Positions 12,801 through 29,202 of a stretch of 64,000 nt of DNA are shown here, piece by piece. Under the pieces are notes generated by a model. That model saw nothing but the letters and a program-made list of their open reading frames with translations. It was not told where the DNA came from and ran no database searches. The stretch spans positions 8,804,001 through 8,868,000 of the forward strand of contig CM082585.2 in NCBI GenBank assembly GCA_040954595.2. Direction: 5' to 3'. The first letter of the stretch is position 1. Every line of letters begins with the position of its first letter. Origin of the DNA: Balanoglossus misakiensis (taxonomy: Eukaryota > Hemichordata). A program made the position numbers and the translations under genes.

Positions 12801-15324
12801 GTAGACCGCTGGGCAGGGACTTGAACCGGTGCCAAACCTTGCAGGACGCTTGAAATGATCACATCCCCGCTGTCGCCTCCCTCGTCGACCGCATCATCAA
12901 TCCGCCCAATTTCGATGACATCCTTGCTGTTCCCCGTATCCACGGCGCTGCGTCCTCTCTCCTCTTTCTTCATCACTTTTGATGGGTAGTCCTCTTCCTC
13001 ATCACCCGTCAGGTCCACCTCATCGATGACTCTTTTGCTGCCACGGAGATTCCCTGCTTGGCGTCCCCTATCTTCGTCGTCGATTACTATGACCATCCGG
13101 TCGTCGCTCCTGCCACTGGCTCCGCCCGCAGAGTTTGTTTTTGAGTCCCCACTGAACTTTCTACCTCCTGCTGTTTGACGTCCTGCGCCTCCAACTTCAG
13201 AAACTCCAGTAGGTTTGTCGATTCTGTACAGCTCAAGATCTTGGACCATCATTTCATCGTCACTGATGTTGATCACATCTTCGAAGCTGTCAGCGCCAAC
13301 AGCACGTGCATCATCTATTTTTAATCTCTCTTCAGAAGACGTGCCAGGCTTCTCACCATCCTTTGATGTACTCCCTGAATTCCCGGAACCGTTTTCCTCA
13401 GACTTTTTCTTCTTTCCCAGTCCCTTGATGAGGATGTAATGCTGAGTGTCCTCTGAGACCACCCGCTGAGATTCCACGTCCCTGACAGCGCCCTCGCAGT
13501 CTAGCATCGACGCAATCTCTCCGGACTCCCTGTTGTTCATTTCTTTGCGTATGTCGCCCAGTCTCTGACTCATTTTGCTTTTCTTCAGTAGATTGGACAA
13601 CTGATAGTTTGAAAAATCGTGAGCTTTCTGCAACAATTAAAAACATTACTAACTGAGCACATTGCGTTTGGTGGGGGGAGTGAGGGTTGAAATAATTACT
13701 GAAATAATTATTTCCATAAAATTGTCGGTACCTTCCTGTCTTTGTAGTTAAGGCTAAAATAGTTTCACTACACGATAGTGAGGACCTCAAACAAATGTCC
13801 CTATGTATTTGTGTATAGGTAGAACCTCGCAAAATACTATAACCCAGGTATTATGATGTCAAGGCACATTAAAAGACAACACACAGATACACACCTTGGG
13901 TAGAAGTCCTATAGTTGACCAGGAACTTCTTTTTCTATTCTCTTTCACCTCCAGGATAATTTCGTGCTGGATTTCGGCCGGCAGGGACTTGAAATCTTCC
14001 GACTCGACATCAATGCTGTCCAAGTCTTGGAAGTTTTCGTGGATGACTTCTTGTTGGTGTTGCCTCTCTTCCCAAGAATCATTCTGACTGTCATCGTTGG
14101 AGCTGAGAAAAAAAGAGAAAAAGCAGCAAGTCACAACAGAAAAAACTGTCTGAATCTAACAAGAAATGGAAACAGAAACTTGTCTGCATGGGTGGTGAGT
14201 TTAAAAATTTTATGTGGACTACAAAAATGTCTCTGGGGCAAATAATAGACTGTGTCTTGAGTACCCTGAGTGATGACTCTACCAGCCATGTAACTTACAG
14301 TTCTATTTCTTGTGATGGGTCCAGTGGTGGCAACTCGTAGATGTCTTTTGACCTGGGTTGACTGACTTTGCTTGACGAAGCATCACCAGAGCTGTGAAAG
14401 CGAGGGGAAAAAATACATTAACCCTTTCACCTCTATGGTTTGGTCCAAAGTCCATTGTTTTCTATGGTAAATCTGAACCTCTATAGAGGAAACTGGGGGT
14501 GAAATAGTTGAAGACATACAACTTAACTAGTACACCTTGCATGTTGGCCTTTGATGACTTACTCATTTCCAAGCACTGAACTCATGGCCCGTTTCTTGAG
14601 GAAGTTCCGTAGCAGTCTGTCTCTGGCCCTGTTAGATTCTTTGACAGCTTTGTCCAATCTCTGTCTCCTTGCAGCCTGCAATAGTGATCATACAAGTGTA
14701 ATTCACCTTGTTAGAGATATGTGGTCTGCATGAGCCTTTCAGATTTGACAGATGCCCCGTCTGTCAAACACTAGGGGTGGAGGAGTTCATGGTGTAATGC
14801 AATGATGGCCTTTGTATAAAAAGTTACCACAAATCTCCCAAAATAATTCCCAAATCTGCATCAATACTTGTCTGTCAGTGTAACTTACCAATGTTTGTTT
14901 CTTGAGTAGTGGAACTCCGCCATCAAACACAAACACCGGCTTGATGCGGTAAAACAACATTTTGCATATGCGGTTGAATAAGCCTATGAGATGAGCATTT
15001 GGTATGGAATTTCCCTGGGCGTCCCTCATTCCCCTCACAGACTGGTTCAACCATAGACTTACATCTGAAATCATTGTGCTAGGAAAAGTCAACTGACAAA
15101 AACTTTCTTGTATTTTCTCCTATATAAATCATCTGTAATGTTGTGATGATGTAAACAGTGAAATGACATTGACAAGTTCTGTCTGCTGTAATTGTCACTA
15201 TCATTTTGTGAGTGTAAACAAATCGATAAAGGATACCGACACCAAGAACTTTCCCCTCAAGAGACTCTAGTGTAACAGGTCTGCCCGAAGGTTCCAACAA
15301 CTGCCACAAGCCCTTGACACCCAT
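9886..15324 (-). CDS. ERCC5: DNA repair endonuclease XPG (ERCC5), 13 coding exons
   Basis: XPG makes the 3' incision in nucleotide excision repair. Minus-strand exons: 15237-15324, 14889-15064, 14563-14675, 14299-14391, 13895-14102, 12574-13627, 12066-12421, 11753-11872, 11385-11598, 11047-11191, 10722-10913, 10463-10547, 9886-10320. They join in phase to 1092 residues (human about 1186). The N-region begins [11 protein letters not shown], with D30 and D77 (VFVFDG) of the FEN-family active site. The I-region has E752 and E754 (PQEAEAQC), D773 and D775 (TDDSD), then the helix-hairpin-helix GSDYTEG (D824). Between them is the long acidic, low-complexity spacer typical of XPG, mostly on exon 6. 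The C-terminus carries a PIP-box-like QTKINAYF (950-957), basic NLS-like stretches and a serine/glutamate-rich tail. The intron at 10548-10721 is an AT-AC U12 type. Exon 7's 3' end (GTGGGT donor) is the least certain boundary. Confidence 0.95.
10548..10721 (-). other. U12-type AT-AC intron in ERCC5
   Basis: Read on the minus strand, the intron starts ATATCCTTTT, matching the minor-spliceosome donor exactly. It ends TTCCTTAATCTTGTGTCAC, with a U12 branch site 11 nt before the AC. No GT-AG alternative restores the frame. AT-AC removal joins [14 protein letters not shown], which aligns with human REFCQRYFGWNRTK. Confidence 0.88.
14419..14510. repeat. Short dispersed foldback repeat, copy 2 (ERCC5 intron 3)
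   Basis: It has CCCTTTCACC at one end, GGGGGTGAAA at the other, and the shared core TTGTTTTCTATGGTAA inside. It is inverted relative to the copies at 4674 and 17885. Confidence 0.6.
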
Positions 15325-15662
15325 ACCGTAGCCAGTAAATGGATATGCCTTATACAACAATAACAACAGCCAAAACGTCTTCTGCTTCGGAAGTGTGATC
15401 CAGACTTGCTTTCAGCAGGAAGGGTAGATTTTCCTGATTGTTCTTGGTCGTCATCTCGATGCTGCGCGTCGAAGCATACGCACACTCCGGTCACGCGGTC
15501 TTGAAAACCGTCACTTTACGGAAAAAGATCTTGAGTCGGCGAAATTTGGAAACTGCCGCGACATCATTTCATGGTGGCCGCCATGTTTTGAAAGAGGCAT
15601 TGTGGGTATTGTCGAGGCCCGATTACGCATGCGTCCACTAACCCACGTGTAGAAGACGAAAA
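15325..15662. promoter_or_regulatory. Bidirectional promoter between ERCC5 and DKC1
   Basis: Only 338 bp separate the divergent start codons. Near the DKC1 side is the palindrome ACGCATGCGT (15625-15634), close to an NRF1 site, and upstream of it CATTGTGGGTATTGT, which vaguely resembles a ZNF143-type element. No TATA box is evident. It should drive both housekeeping genes. Confidence 0.7.
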
Positions 15663-20311
<4,649 letters not shown>

Positions 20312-20724
20312 TCCTGTCCAGATTTTGACCAGATATTTTACAGCCTATTCTAACATCTACGGGACTTTGAACCCCCCAATCATGACCCTCTCTGCAGGAT
20401 ATAGTTTGATGTTTTTATTGTACTTTAAAAGCTCTTGAACCTTTTTACTAAAGCGGTGTATTTGAGAAATTTCCATCCAGTTACACTAGTCTTTAGACAT
20501 ATTTTACCCCTGAAAACTGTCTTTGCAGAGACAAACAGCAAAAGTATTGCATCAGTCTATCTGCTGGTTGAGCCAGAATATCCACATGTTATACAGCAAA
20601 CCGGGATTCAAAAAACAAAAAACATCATACTATGAATAATTTTATGTGAACCTGCAGCTTAAAATAGTTCAGTTTTATTTCCAAGAGAAATTTTTTGCCA
20701 GTATTTTTGACCGTAAGTTTCTAT

Positions 20725-20730
20725 AATAAA
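20725..20730 (+). promoter_or_regulatory. Candidate poly(A) signal of DKC1
   Basis: AATAAA about 0.4 kb after the DKC1 stop codon. Confidence 0.5.
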
Positions 20731-21451
20731 ATACCGTACGTTTCCTTCTATACTTGAATGTGTGAGACATAAATATACTGAACTGTGTGCAGCAAACCCT
20801 TCGTGATCACGAGACCAGGTTGGTCGATGTCGCATAGATCATTTGTTTATGATGAAAAGCGATGATAGGGTCTTCAATCGCATCAATCAATAAGTTGATC
20901 TCTCCACCGGTTCGTTTACAGTAAAGGAAATTGATGGGCTTTTAACATAACTTGGGAAACTCGCAGAAGCCTCCCCAAGTGTTTGAACGGCGAGGAGGGG
21001 AGATAAGCACATTGCCTGGTCTGTGACCTGACAGTGGGGTGACCATCGCCGATTGACAGACAAGTTGTCCCTCGTGTGTCACTTTGTCACCTTAGACAAG
21101 CATCAGGACAATGAAGTCACGTGCTCCGTGTGTTCATCCAACCTCTGAGTAAATAGGACTTATCAAATATATATTTGATTAAAATGATCTGTTTAAATTT
21201 ACTTTAGAAGTTCATATCAGGAACATAGCTCTCTGGCGAATTCCAATAACGTGGACACCATCTCGGTGATCAGCAAATTACTGTTTTAATGGTCACCTTC
21301 AATTATGTGATGGTTTTGAGAAACGCGCAGGAATTCACTCGCGCCTGGTGATATTGTTCGCTTCGTTACTACGAGAATAGATCTCCTTTTGGGTCTGCTT
21401 TATCCTTTGAAGTTGCGATTCTCAGAAAACTGATTCCGGCCGCGGTGAAGT
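20731..21451. other. Intergenic stretch before the acyltransferase gene
   Basis: No coding signature. The last part is presumably the promoter and 5' UTR of the gene starting at 21452. No TATA box is obvious. Confidence 0.45.
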
Positions 21452-22781
21452 ATGGAACTGGCGCTGCGTGTACTATGCATCGGCGTCTCGTGTTCTGTGA
21501 TTGCCGGCTCCGAGTTCGTAGTTGAACGACAGATGTTGGTCAGTCTCCTCAGGAAGGCGCATCACAAAGCGAACACGTACACCCCGGTTTACCGTCACGA
21601 GTCGCTGCCAGATCTCGAGTCCTCTCTCCGCAGTCTAGCAGCGAACACGCTCTGGAACTCGAGCGATGAAATCCCCTTTCAGAATGTGTCGGCTCAGTGC
21701 ACCGAAGACATGGTCGAATTCATGGGGGACTTCATCGAGAGGGAGAGATACGCCCTACAGAGTAAGTAAATGCCAAGTTATCGAAACACATCTTCCTTTT
21801 CACAATCCCCACTTCAGTTTCTGGTCCGTAAAAATCATATATGGCCAACTAGACCCCGAGGCCAAAACACGAAGATGACCAAGCCAAAAGACGTCATACC
21901 ACACAGTAGCTATTGCGCATGCATATATCTACAAACATTGAGTCCAGCCACGAACGGTTTCAATTCTACAATATGACATAGAACAAAAGGCGGTGACTTC
22001 ATTTTGCATTACAGGTGGCAAATATGTTATATACGTGTACTTTTCTTGTCAGTCCTTCTAGTATATGAGAATGCATGGTGCTCTCCCGTTAAAACTAAAT
22101 TTTGCTGACCTGGCAAGTGACCTGGTCTCGTGATCGCTATTGATCACAAACGTCCCGTCAGCAAGGACAATATCTCCATGGACTATCAGAATTTCATAAG
22201 GATTATAATGACACAACAATTTCGTTTCTTTAATGAAATTCGGAACAGTTCCGATCACCCTAACAACTGCTGTTTCATATTTCAGTGGTCTCGGCCAATG
22301 GAGGGATAGCTAAAGACTTCATGGTGACCGGAAGTTGTCAAGACGTAGGAATATACGACCAATGCCTAAGCGTGGTTGACACGCCCACAGCGTCTCATTT
22401 CGACGCAAGATACTGCCTTGTGGGAATTGAACAAGATTCTGAAGACCCGGATGAACAGGTCACCTACGCTAATGTAAGAGTATTTCGTATTTCCATTTAC
22501 AAACGGGCCAGTTTGTAGGGGAATGGGTTCATAAAACTTTTAAGTTCACAAGATTAAACATTAATTGGTCAAAAACGTGATAGATCATGGATGGACACAA
22601 ATTACTTGAAGCTATGATAGATACACAATCGTTCATGATATCATTTCTTGTTTTTTGCCAGAGTTCAGAATTGTTGTTCTTTCGTTTTGGCTTCTGCGTC
22701 CCCGATTCCTGCTGGGATGAAGATGTTGTAGAAATTGTGGGAGAGAGTGAGTACATGTATCTGTACTTTCTGTGTTGGTTG

Positions 22782-22815
<34 letters not shown>

Positions 22816-25800
22816 GATATATGCAATGTATGATAACGGCACATCTTAGATCACACAAAAACTCGATATCATTATCCATACAGTGCTGAAAGAATCTAGG
22901 TATGCCTGGAACGTCGAGTCATCGTGCACCCAAGATAGACCTACTGAAGTTGGAACCATAATATTTTTGTGAGTATTCTTTTCCGGGCACGTTATGCACA
23001 TACACGCACTCATATCACAGACACTTTCGTTTTCTGTAGTAAAATATTCCTGAGAGATATAGGATTTATAAAGAAAATTTAATCACCCCCCCCCCCCAAT
23101 AACACGACACGAGGTTAGTTCTCACATTTTTGTGACGTCATCCAAAAGTTCTCTGATAGGTTTGATGGTTATACTCGCCACACTTTCCACGGCTTATGAC
23201 ATGGTGACCAAGGCAACAGTCAACAAAATTGAGAACAAGCGGATAAGTCAAGAGAAAGGCGTCCAATTGCAACCCCCGCCAGGTATGTTGTGGGTTTTAC
23301 TTTAACAAAACATCGGTTCCAAAGCTTTACTAGGCCAGGCCCGGAACATGAATGCATGTAGAACTTCATAATCCAATTCACGTACACCAATTGGACCATG
23401 ATAAGCCGCGCAGCTGTGTACATCACCAATGAGGGCACATATGTAAATTTGCACCACGCCCTGAACATGCCACTTTTCAGACATACCCGTAGCCTTCGCA
23501 CTGGTCTCCTCGGCCCCTTCGTCGTCTGAAAAGTTCTGCTTTTCTGGTTGCAGGGTGGAGGAAGGCGCTTCTGGTGAATTTCTCCGTGCTGCACAACGGA
23601 AACAAGCTCACCGAAGGCGGGGAGCCCGATTTCTTGAGGATCATCGGAAGTCTTCGGGTGTTCGCTCTGCAGTGGTCAATGCTCTCGGCGTTGCTGCTGG
23701 ATTGTGCCATCAACGACAGGGAAACCCTATATGGTGAGTAGTGCTAACATGCAAAATTTGGTACGAACATGTGCTATCTCCCAAATGTGACCAGTTTCAA
23801 TATCTTACCAACTCGTCTAACTGAGACGTTTGCGTATAGCCAAATTCATCTGAAGAAACCCTTCTTTATTGATTTCACTGTCAGCAAATCCCACTGGTTT
23901 CTGGGAACGGTCCGGGAGCAAGCTCTCATTCCAACCTGTGTGGAACAACTTCGCCGCCGACATCATCACAGTTACTTTGTAAGTTCACTTTACTTCTGTG
24001 GTAATCATTCTCACTGTGCAAAGAGCAATCTGATGTGCGTATGGTCAATTTATCTTCATAGCGCCTTCAACAGTCACACATAAATTGTCTCTTCTTTTTG
24101 TTTCTCTCCTTCCACAGTGGTGCAAGTCAAGCTTACGCCACCCTGAAAGAATACAAACGACACGGTCGAATCTCTTGGCTTCCTTACTTCGTGAGGCACT
24201 ACTGGTTTCTGACGATGCCGCTGGTATTCAACTTACTGGGCGTCATATACTTGACCAAATACGTGCAAGGTCCCTATTGGCAGACGTTTTATGTTGCTGG
24301 GCGACAAGCCTGCGACGATTACTGGTGGACGCATCTCATTTACATGAATAATTTAATCCCCTTTCCAGAAATAGTGCGCAATCGTGTGAGTATATATACG
24401 CTAATAATCTTCGTTCTACGATTGGTAGTTTAGTTAGTGTACTGTGCTTGGTGAACTATGATGTAGTAGAACAGAAAAGAATAGACTGGGATGATGCGCA
24501 TTAGTTCCTGTCGTTTATTATCTCCAACTTGAATTACTTATTCGATTCGGTCTTCCCTTACAGTGTCTCTCCTGGGCCTGGCTGCTGGGTATTGAAGTTA
24601 AGATGTTCGTTGTGAACGTTCCGTTCATATTTTTGCTTCGCAAGTAAGTCAAATTGGCCGCCGTCACATTCAGTACAAACTGTTAGATTTCGCCCCGTCT
24701 TTCTCATTTTTGTTGGTGCAAACACGTAGTAAGCCGTCAGAAAGGTATGTCAACGGAAATAAACAGTTTTACAGTATCGTATACTTGAACCATGCTGACA
24801 GACGAAGTTTTCTTTTAGAAATGCAAAAGAAGTTAAAGCTTGTGCTAAAATCTCTTACTTTCTAAGGTCATGGAAAAAAGCGGCGTGTTACATGGCGGCC
24901 GTTACGGTCATCTGTTCCTGCGTCAGCGCTGCCTTGGCAACGTATTTTGGCCACAATGCCAGTGGATCAGAAGGGTAAGCCACAAATTTCTCTCTTTTTT
25001 TTCTTAAGTGCTAAGTGTTCCAAAAATGAGCCTACTTATTCACTATGACATTTATTTTCGTCAATTCCAGGCCATACAATTACAACTACGTCAAACACTT
25101 CGGCTCCATGGAGAACGACATTCTATTCGACAAAGTTTGGCATTGGTGGCCGTGTTACCTGATGGCTATTCTCGTGGGGTACTTGATATATCAACATGAA
25201 CAGCGAAAATTCAAGTTGAGATGGGTAAGTTCTATTTTTATCTCATTATCGAAACGTTTGTTACCATAAATGTACTAGTATTATCCCGGTAGCCAAACTA
25301 AACTGCAACTCAACTGAAGCAACGACTTCCAACATAGAATGTAAAGACATTGTCTTCTACATTCTGTAGTACTACACGGCAATTGGTTGGACGTTATCAA
25401 CATTCACCGCTGTCAGTCTGGTCTACGGTCTGTGGCCGTCGTATTTGGGCAGAGAGATGCCTCAGTGGGAATCTGTCCTTTACATCACCTACAAACACAC
25501 GGCGTTCTGTGCTGCTGTATGCTGGGTAATATTCGCCTGTCTGACCGGACACGGAGGTATGGTCCAGATGGAAATTCTTGCAACTTTTGTCAGATTGTTT
25601 TATTTGGGTTACAGTTTTTTAACTCTAGTTCCCGATTTTGATGTTAAAACACGCATTTGGTAGGTCTAGTCTGATCACTTGATCAATGGTTACATTCAAG
25701 CCGAGCATTTTCCGTCTGTTGCAGGGCTTTTCACGAAGTACTTGCTGTGGAAACACTGGGCGCCGTGGGGGCGCTCTGCGTACACTTGCTACCTCTGGCA

Positions 25801-26269
25801 CAAGCCGTTGGTCGCTTGGTACATGTATTCGCTCAACAAGCTCTACTTCTACACAACATATTCATTTGTAAGTGAAACAACATTGGCTTGTGGCAAAGGT
25901 GCTGTCCAGTTCCTATGATTAAAGAAAAATCAAAGTTTGCGTCCTACTGAGAAACTGTCAAGCATTCCCTGTGGTGGGAATACTTTATATCCACGGTATG
26001 AGCCCGGTTTCACTGGAATTGGCTTTCGACTTTGACTGCAAGCGGTGGGGGAACCGTGTTTACCAGTAAATAATTTACTGTTTGTTTTTCAGATCTACCT
26101 ATTCTTATCAACGTACGTGTTCATCTCTTTAATCGCGTTCATAGTCAGTCTGGTCATCGACACCCCGATTCTCGGACTGTGGCTGATCATCGAACAGGAG
26201 TTGTACAAATACCGCCACAGGAGGACGCTGCGGAAGAAGAAGGTTGAAGAACGCCACAAGGAACTCTAA
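21452..26269 (+). CDS. NRF-6-like multi-pass membrane acyltransferase, 14 exons
   Basis: This is a nose-resistant-to-fluoxetine family protein: signal peptide, cysteine-containing NRF domain, then an acyltransferase-3 membrane domain. Exons: 21452-21761, 22286-22473, 22662-22746, 22884-22968, 23149-23282, 23554-23733, 23885-23978, 24118-24385, 24564-24643, 24867-24974, 25071-25224, 25370-25556, 25725-25867, 26093-26269; 730 residues, all phases consistent. Residues 1-19 look like a signal peptide. GFCVPDSCW (exon 3) is an NRF-domain hallmark. Later come WWTHLIYMNN, CLSWAWLLGIEVKMFV, YTCYLWHKPL and a basic C-terminal tail. The usual 'R-x10-H' motif reads LRVFALQWSMLSA (R302 to A313), so the conserved histidine is Ala, and the usual FFFLSG segment is altered to TFGASQAY. 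It may therefore be inactive as an acyltransferase. The substrate is unknown for the family. Confidence 0.92.
22785..22818. repeat. TTG/GTG microsatellite in acyltransferase intron 3
   Basis: TTG units run into about seven GTG units. Confidence 0.8.
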
Positions 26270-26532
26270 AATACTAGTATGTTGCTGTCACAAACACACA
26301 AAGGTCCGGAGCGAAGGAGACGTTTATACAGAAGTTATTATATACGTTTAGAGTGTATTAAAGCGTGTTTTAGGAAACTTTCGAGATTTTTTTCGCAAAA
26401 TAACTGGAAAAAAAGATGGAGACTTATCCCTCAAGTACAATAAGTATTTGCATAACTTTTCAACAGTCATGACGACTGAATATCATTGGCTGGTTGCTTC
26501 TGTTTTCGGAAGTCCGCCTCTCTTCTTGTGAA

Positions 26533-26557
26533 CCAATCAGAGCGCTCGTTATATAAA
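26533..26557 (+). promoter_or_regulatory. CCAAT and TATA promoter elements
   Basis: CCAAT at 26533-26537 is followed by TATATAAA at 26550-26557, about 30 bp before a likely transcription start and 60 bp before the ATG at 26616. Confidence 0.5.
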
Positions 26558-26615
26558 ACACTGGAGGAAAGGTAAACACACGAACTAGAACAATATGGCG
26601 GCGAGCACATAGTAA

Positions 26616-26675
26616 ATGGTCGCTGTGCAAGTGAATCTTTGGGACATGAAGTCTTCCGACCGTATTACAATAAAG
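26616..26675 (+). CDS. Candidate first coding exon, unknown protein
   Basis: ATG at 26616 opens 20 codons (MVAVQVNLWDMKSSDRITIK) that end exactly at AAG followed by a GTAAGG donor, phase 0, downstream of the CCAAT/TATA pair. A six-codon upstream ORF (ATGGCGGCGAGCACATAG) precedes it. No partner exon was found: joining to the acceptor at 29168 would hit TGA at once. It may be a 5' leader exon or part of a gene I cannot trace. Confidence 0.3.
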
Positions 26676-27640
26676 GTAAGGACGAAACTACATGGAAACC
26701 ATACTTCTATTTGCATACCCCGAAAGTGCTGAGTTAGCCGCCTCATGATTGGTTGAGTAGTTTACTTCAGCTGTAGAGAAGCGGACATCCGGGAACAGAA
26801 CAAAGAACCAAGAGTACACTAGTTTAATAGCTTTGATGAGAATAAACTTTGGTGTCGATTTCACATTTTTCCAAGACATATATGAAACCTCGTTAGGGAT
26901 GCATGTTTCGTTGTTCATCTCTCGTTTCAATGTATTTTTTATGGATATTTCAAATTGCGTTCCTGCGTTAGCGCGAGAAAGTGTGAAAACGAAGGAAGCG
27001 GTGTTAGAGTATAAGTAAGCGAAGTCGCCCATGGCAGGTCATGGAATGTTATGATCGGTATATAACAGTCCATAAACGCATGAAATATGATTTAAGAGAC
27101 ACGTACAGGCATTAAACTATTATCAAAATATCTGCCGCGCTACTATTGAAATAAAAGGAAATCAATCATCGGTTCGAAACCAAAGCCTGACTTCCGCATC
27201 ACTTCAACTCGGCCTTTGACCCCGTTTGATGTACTCAGGACTGAGCTGGACATACCGACGCTGCTTCCAACGATGGAGTCTGGTTTGAAAGTTATTTCTA
27301 CGCTGTCTTGACTTTTCGCATTCCAACTGGTAAGTCAGGTACTGTTCTTCATCGAGCTGTTTTTAGAGCCAATGTAATTATGATCAACTTTTAATCTTTT
27401 TAGCAAATTTAGGCAAAAATGACGGATGGTCGACTCGAGTTCCATTTTGCGTGATGGATGTCTCGACTTTATCGCTATCAACTTCCGCGTCCATGAATTG
27501 AAAGAAAATGTCATTGTTTTCACAACTTTATCAAATTGATCACATACTAGTCTGTTGTATTCGGTGTCTGCACGTGTATTTGTAAACGAAGTCGTTTCCT
27601 TAGTAACTTACCAGTATTCCGCCAACTGCGTGAGGTGTTG

Positions 27641-27878
27641 TAAGGGAGCGTTCGTTGTCATGTGAGGGGTGGGTCGGCAATACCTTCTTGTGTCTCACTC
27701 AAAATTCATGAAGCCTCCATATTCACTACTCCCTAACAAATGATGACCCCCTTTGTACAATGTTGAAGTAAGTAACCCATTCATTGTGTGGAAATAAGCG
27801 TCCCTTTGTAATCTCATAATTTAAGATGGCCCACTTCGGAAAAAACAACCCCCTACGTAATAACTGAACGCTCCCTTA
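27641..27878. repeat. MITE-like element with 13-bp inverted ends
   Basis: TAAGGGAGCGTTC (27641-27653) is exactly inverted as GAACGCTCCCTTA (27866-27878). The interior is non-coding. The ends resemble those of the element at 2072-2265. Confidence 0.75.
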
Positions 27879-29202
27879 AAACGTAAGACTTCGCAGCGTG
27901 CTGGGCAAAGCTTGTTTGCAGGGTTCATGCGCCTACGCGGCGGCCAGGCGCACGTATCGCGAAGATTTACAGTCGTTGTAGTTCCTCAATGGTCCTCCAG
28001 TTTAAGGGATTTGTTTCTGCTGACGTGTTTGACCGCTATGTTTGTTTGGCACTCGCTCCTGAGTTGTTGTTATTTATTGTTTTGTTGCGGGTCTCCACCC
28101 ATTTTTTATTGTGTTTTTTTAATTCTACTTCGAGCAATTTGCGCACCCTCCTCGTCTTCAGCTTGACAACCCAGTCCCAACGTGAGTCCATGCAGCGGTT
28201 ATCGTCGACCACGTATACGTGGAGAGGTTTGACAGTTTTATGAACGTGCCACCATAAAATCCCGTTAGCTGTAACTTTTGGACGCAATTCCTTAACACAA
28301 TTGCGATTCCGAAACTTTGGCAGAACAGACAAGGGGAAGTAGATCCAATGGCGGATCCATCCAGTTGTCTGTCAAGCTGTGTTTGTTTTGCACAGATGGA
28401 CACACAAATAAGAACAATTCGATCTGTCAAAGGTTAACAGTGGCTCTATATGAAAAAAGGAACTTCGAATTTCTAATTCTGTCAAGGTGTTGTCATAGAT
28501 AACAATACCGGACGAAACCAGTCGTGCGACAACCCGCCCCTATGTCGTAAAAGGGTAAAGGAAAACTCGATTATTTTCTTTTGTCTATAGCCAAAGTGTT
28601 AAGTCTTTTTTGTGCCAACTCAAAACGTCAAAGGTAAACAGGGAGGATGTAAAGATTTTTTTGACACGCCTATAGCACTGCAAGCAGCAAGGTATGATGG
28701 GAGTGACTCAATGCATAATTAAGGAAACGAGCGATATGCGTCACGACAGCACCGTTTTACGTCACTACAGCGTATCGTGATAGAAAATATGTGGCACAAA
28801 CAAGTTTCTGTCGAAAAAAACATCATGTGTGTTTTTACCCCGAAACCCCCGAAATCTATCATAATTAAATAGCGCGGATGCTAACTCGAGAACTACACGA
28901 GTTGGCCATTTGTGTCACATCAGTGTTGCATATGCGTGCGGGGGATGCCATTTTATCTACTCCAGAGCAACGCATTGCAGGGAGTTTATATCGGGGTTTT
29001 ACTCAGAGGCCAGCTGAGATTACCTGCTGAAACAGTTACAGTACAACAACAGGCAGTAACCTTGAATCCTACAAGGTATTGGGTTTGGGGGTATAGCTTC
29101 ATGAGGGAAATATTTAATGGTCAGTTTTAAAGCTCATGCTGACGCGATTCTCATGGTTTCCTTTTCAGGGTTGATAGGTAGCTCGTAAACCTCGCCAAGG
29201 AA

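Larger units (their letters stand above)
26270..29202. other. Intergenic region between the acyltransferase and the scaffold gene
   Basis: It contains a plausible promoter and short candidate first exon (26533-26675), a small inverted-repeat element (27641-27878) and, near 29168, an acceptor-like TTTCCTTTTCAG just upstream of the scaffold ORF. No other coding evidence. Confidence 0.5.
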
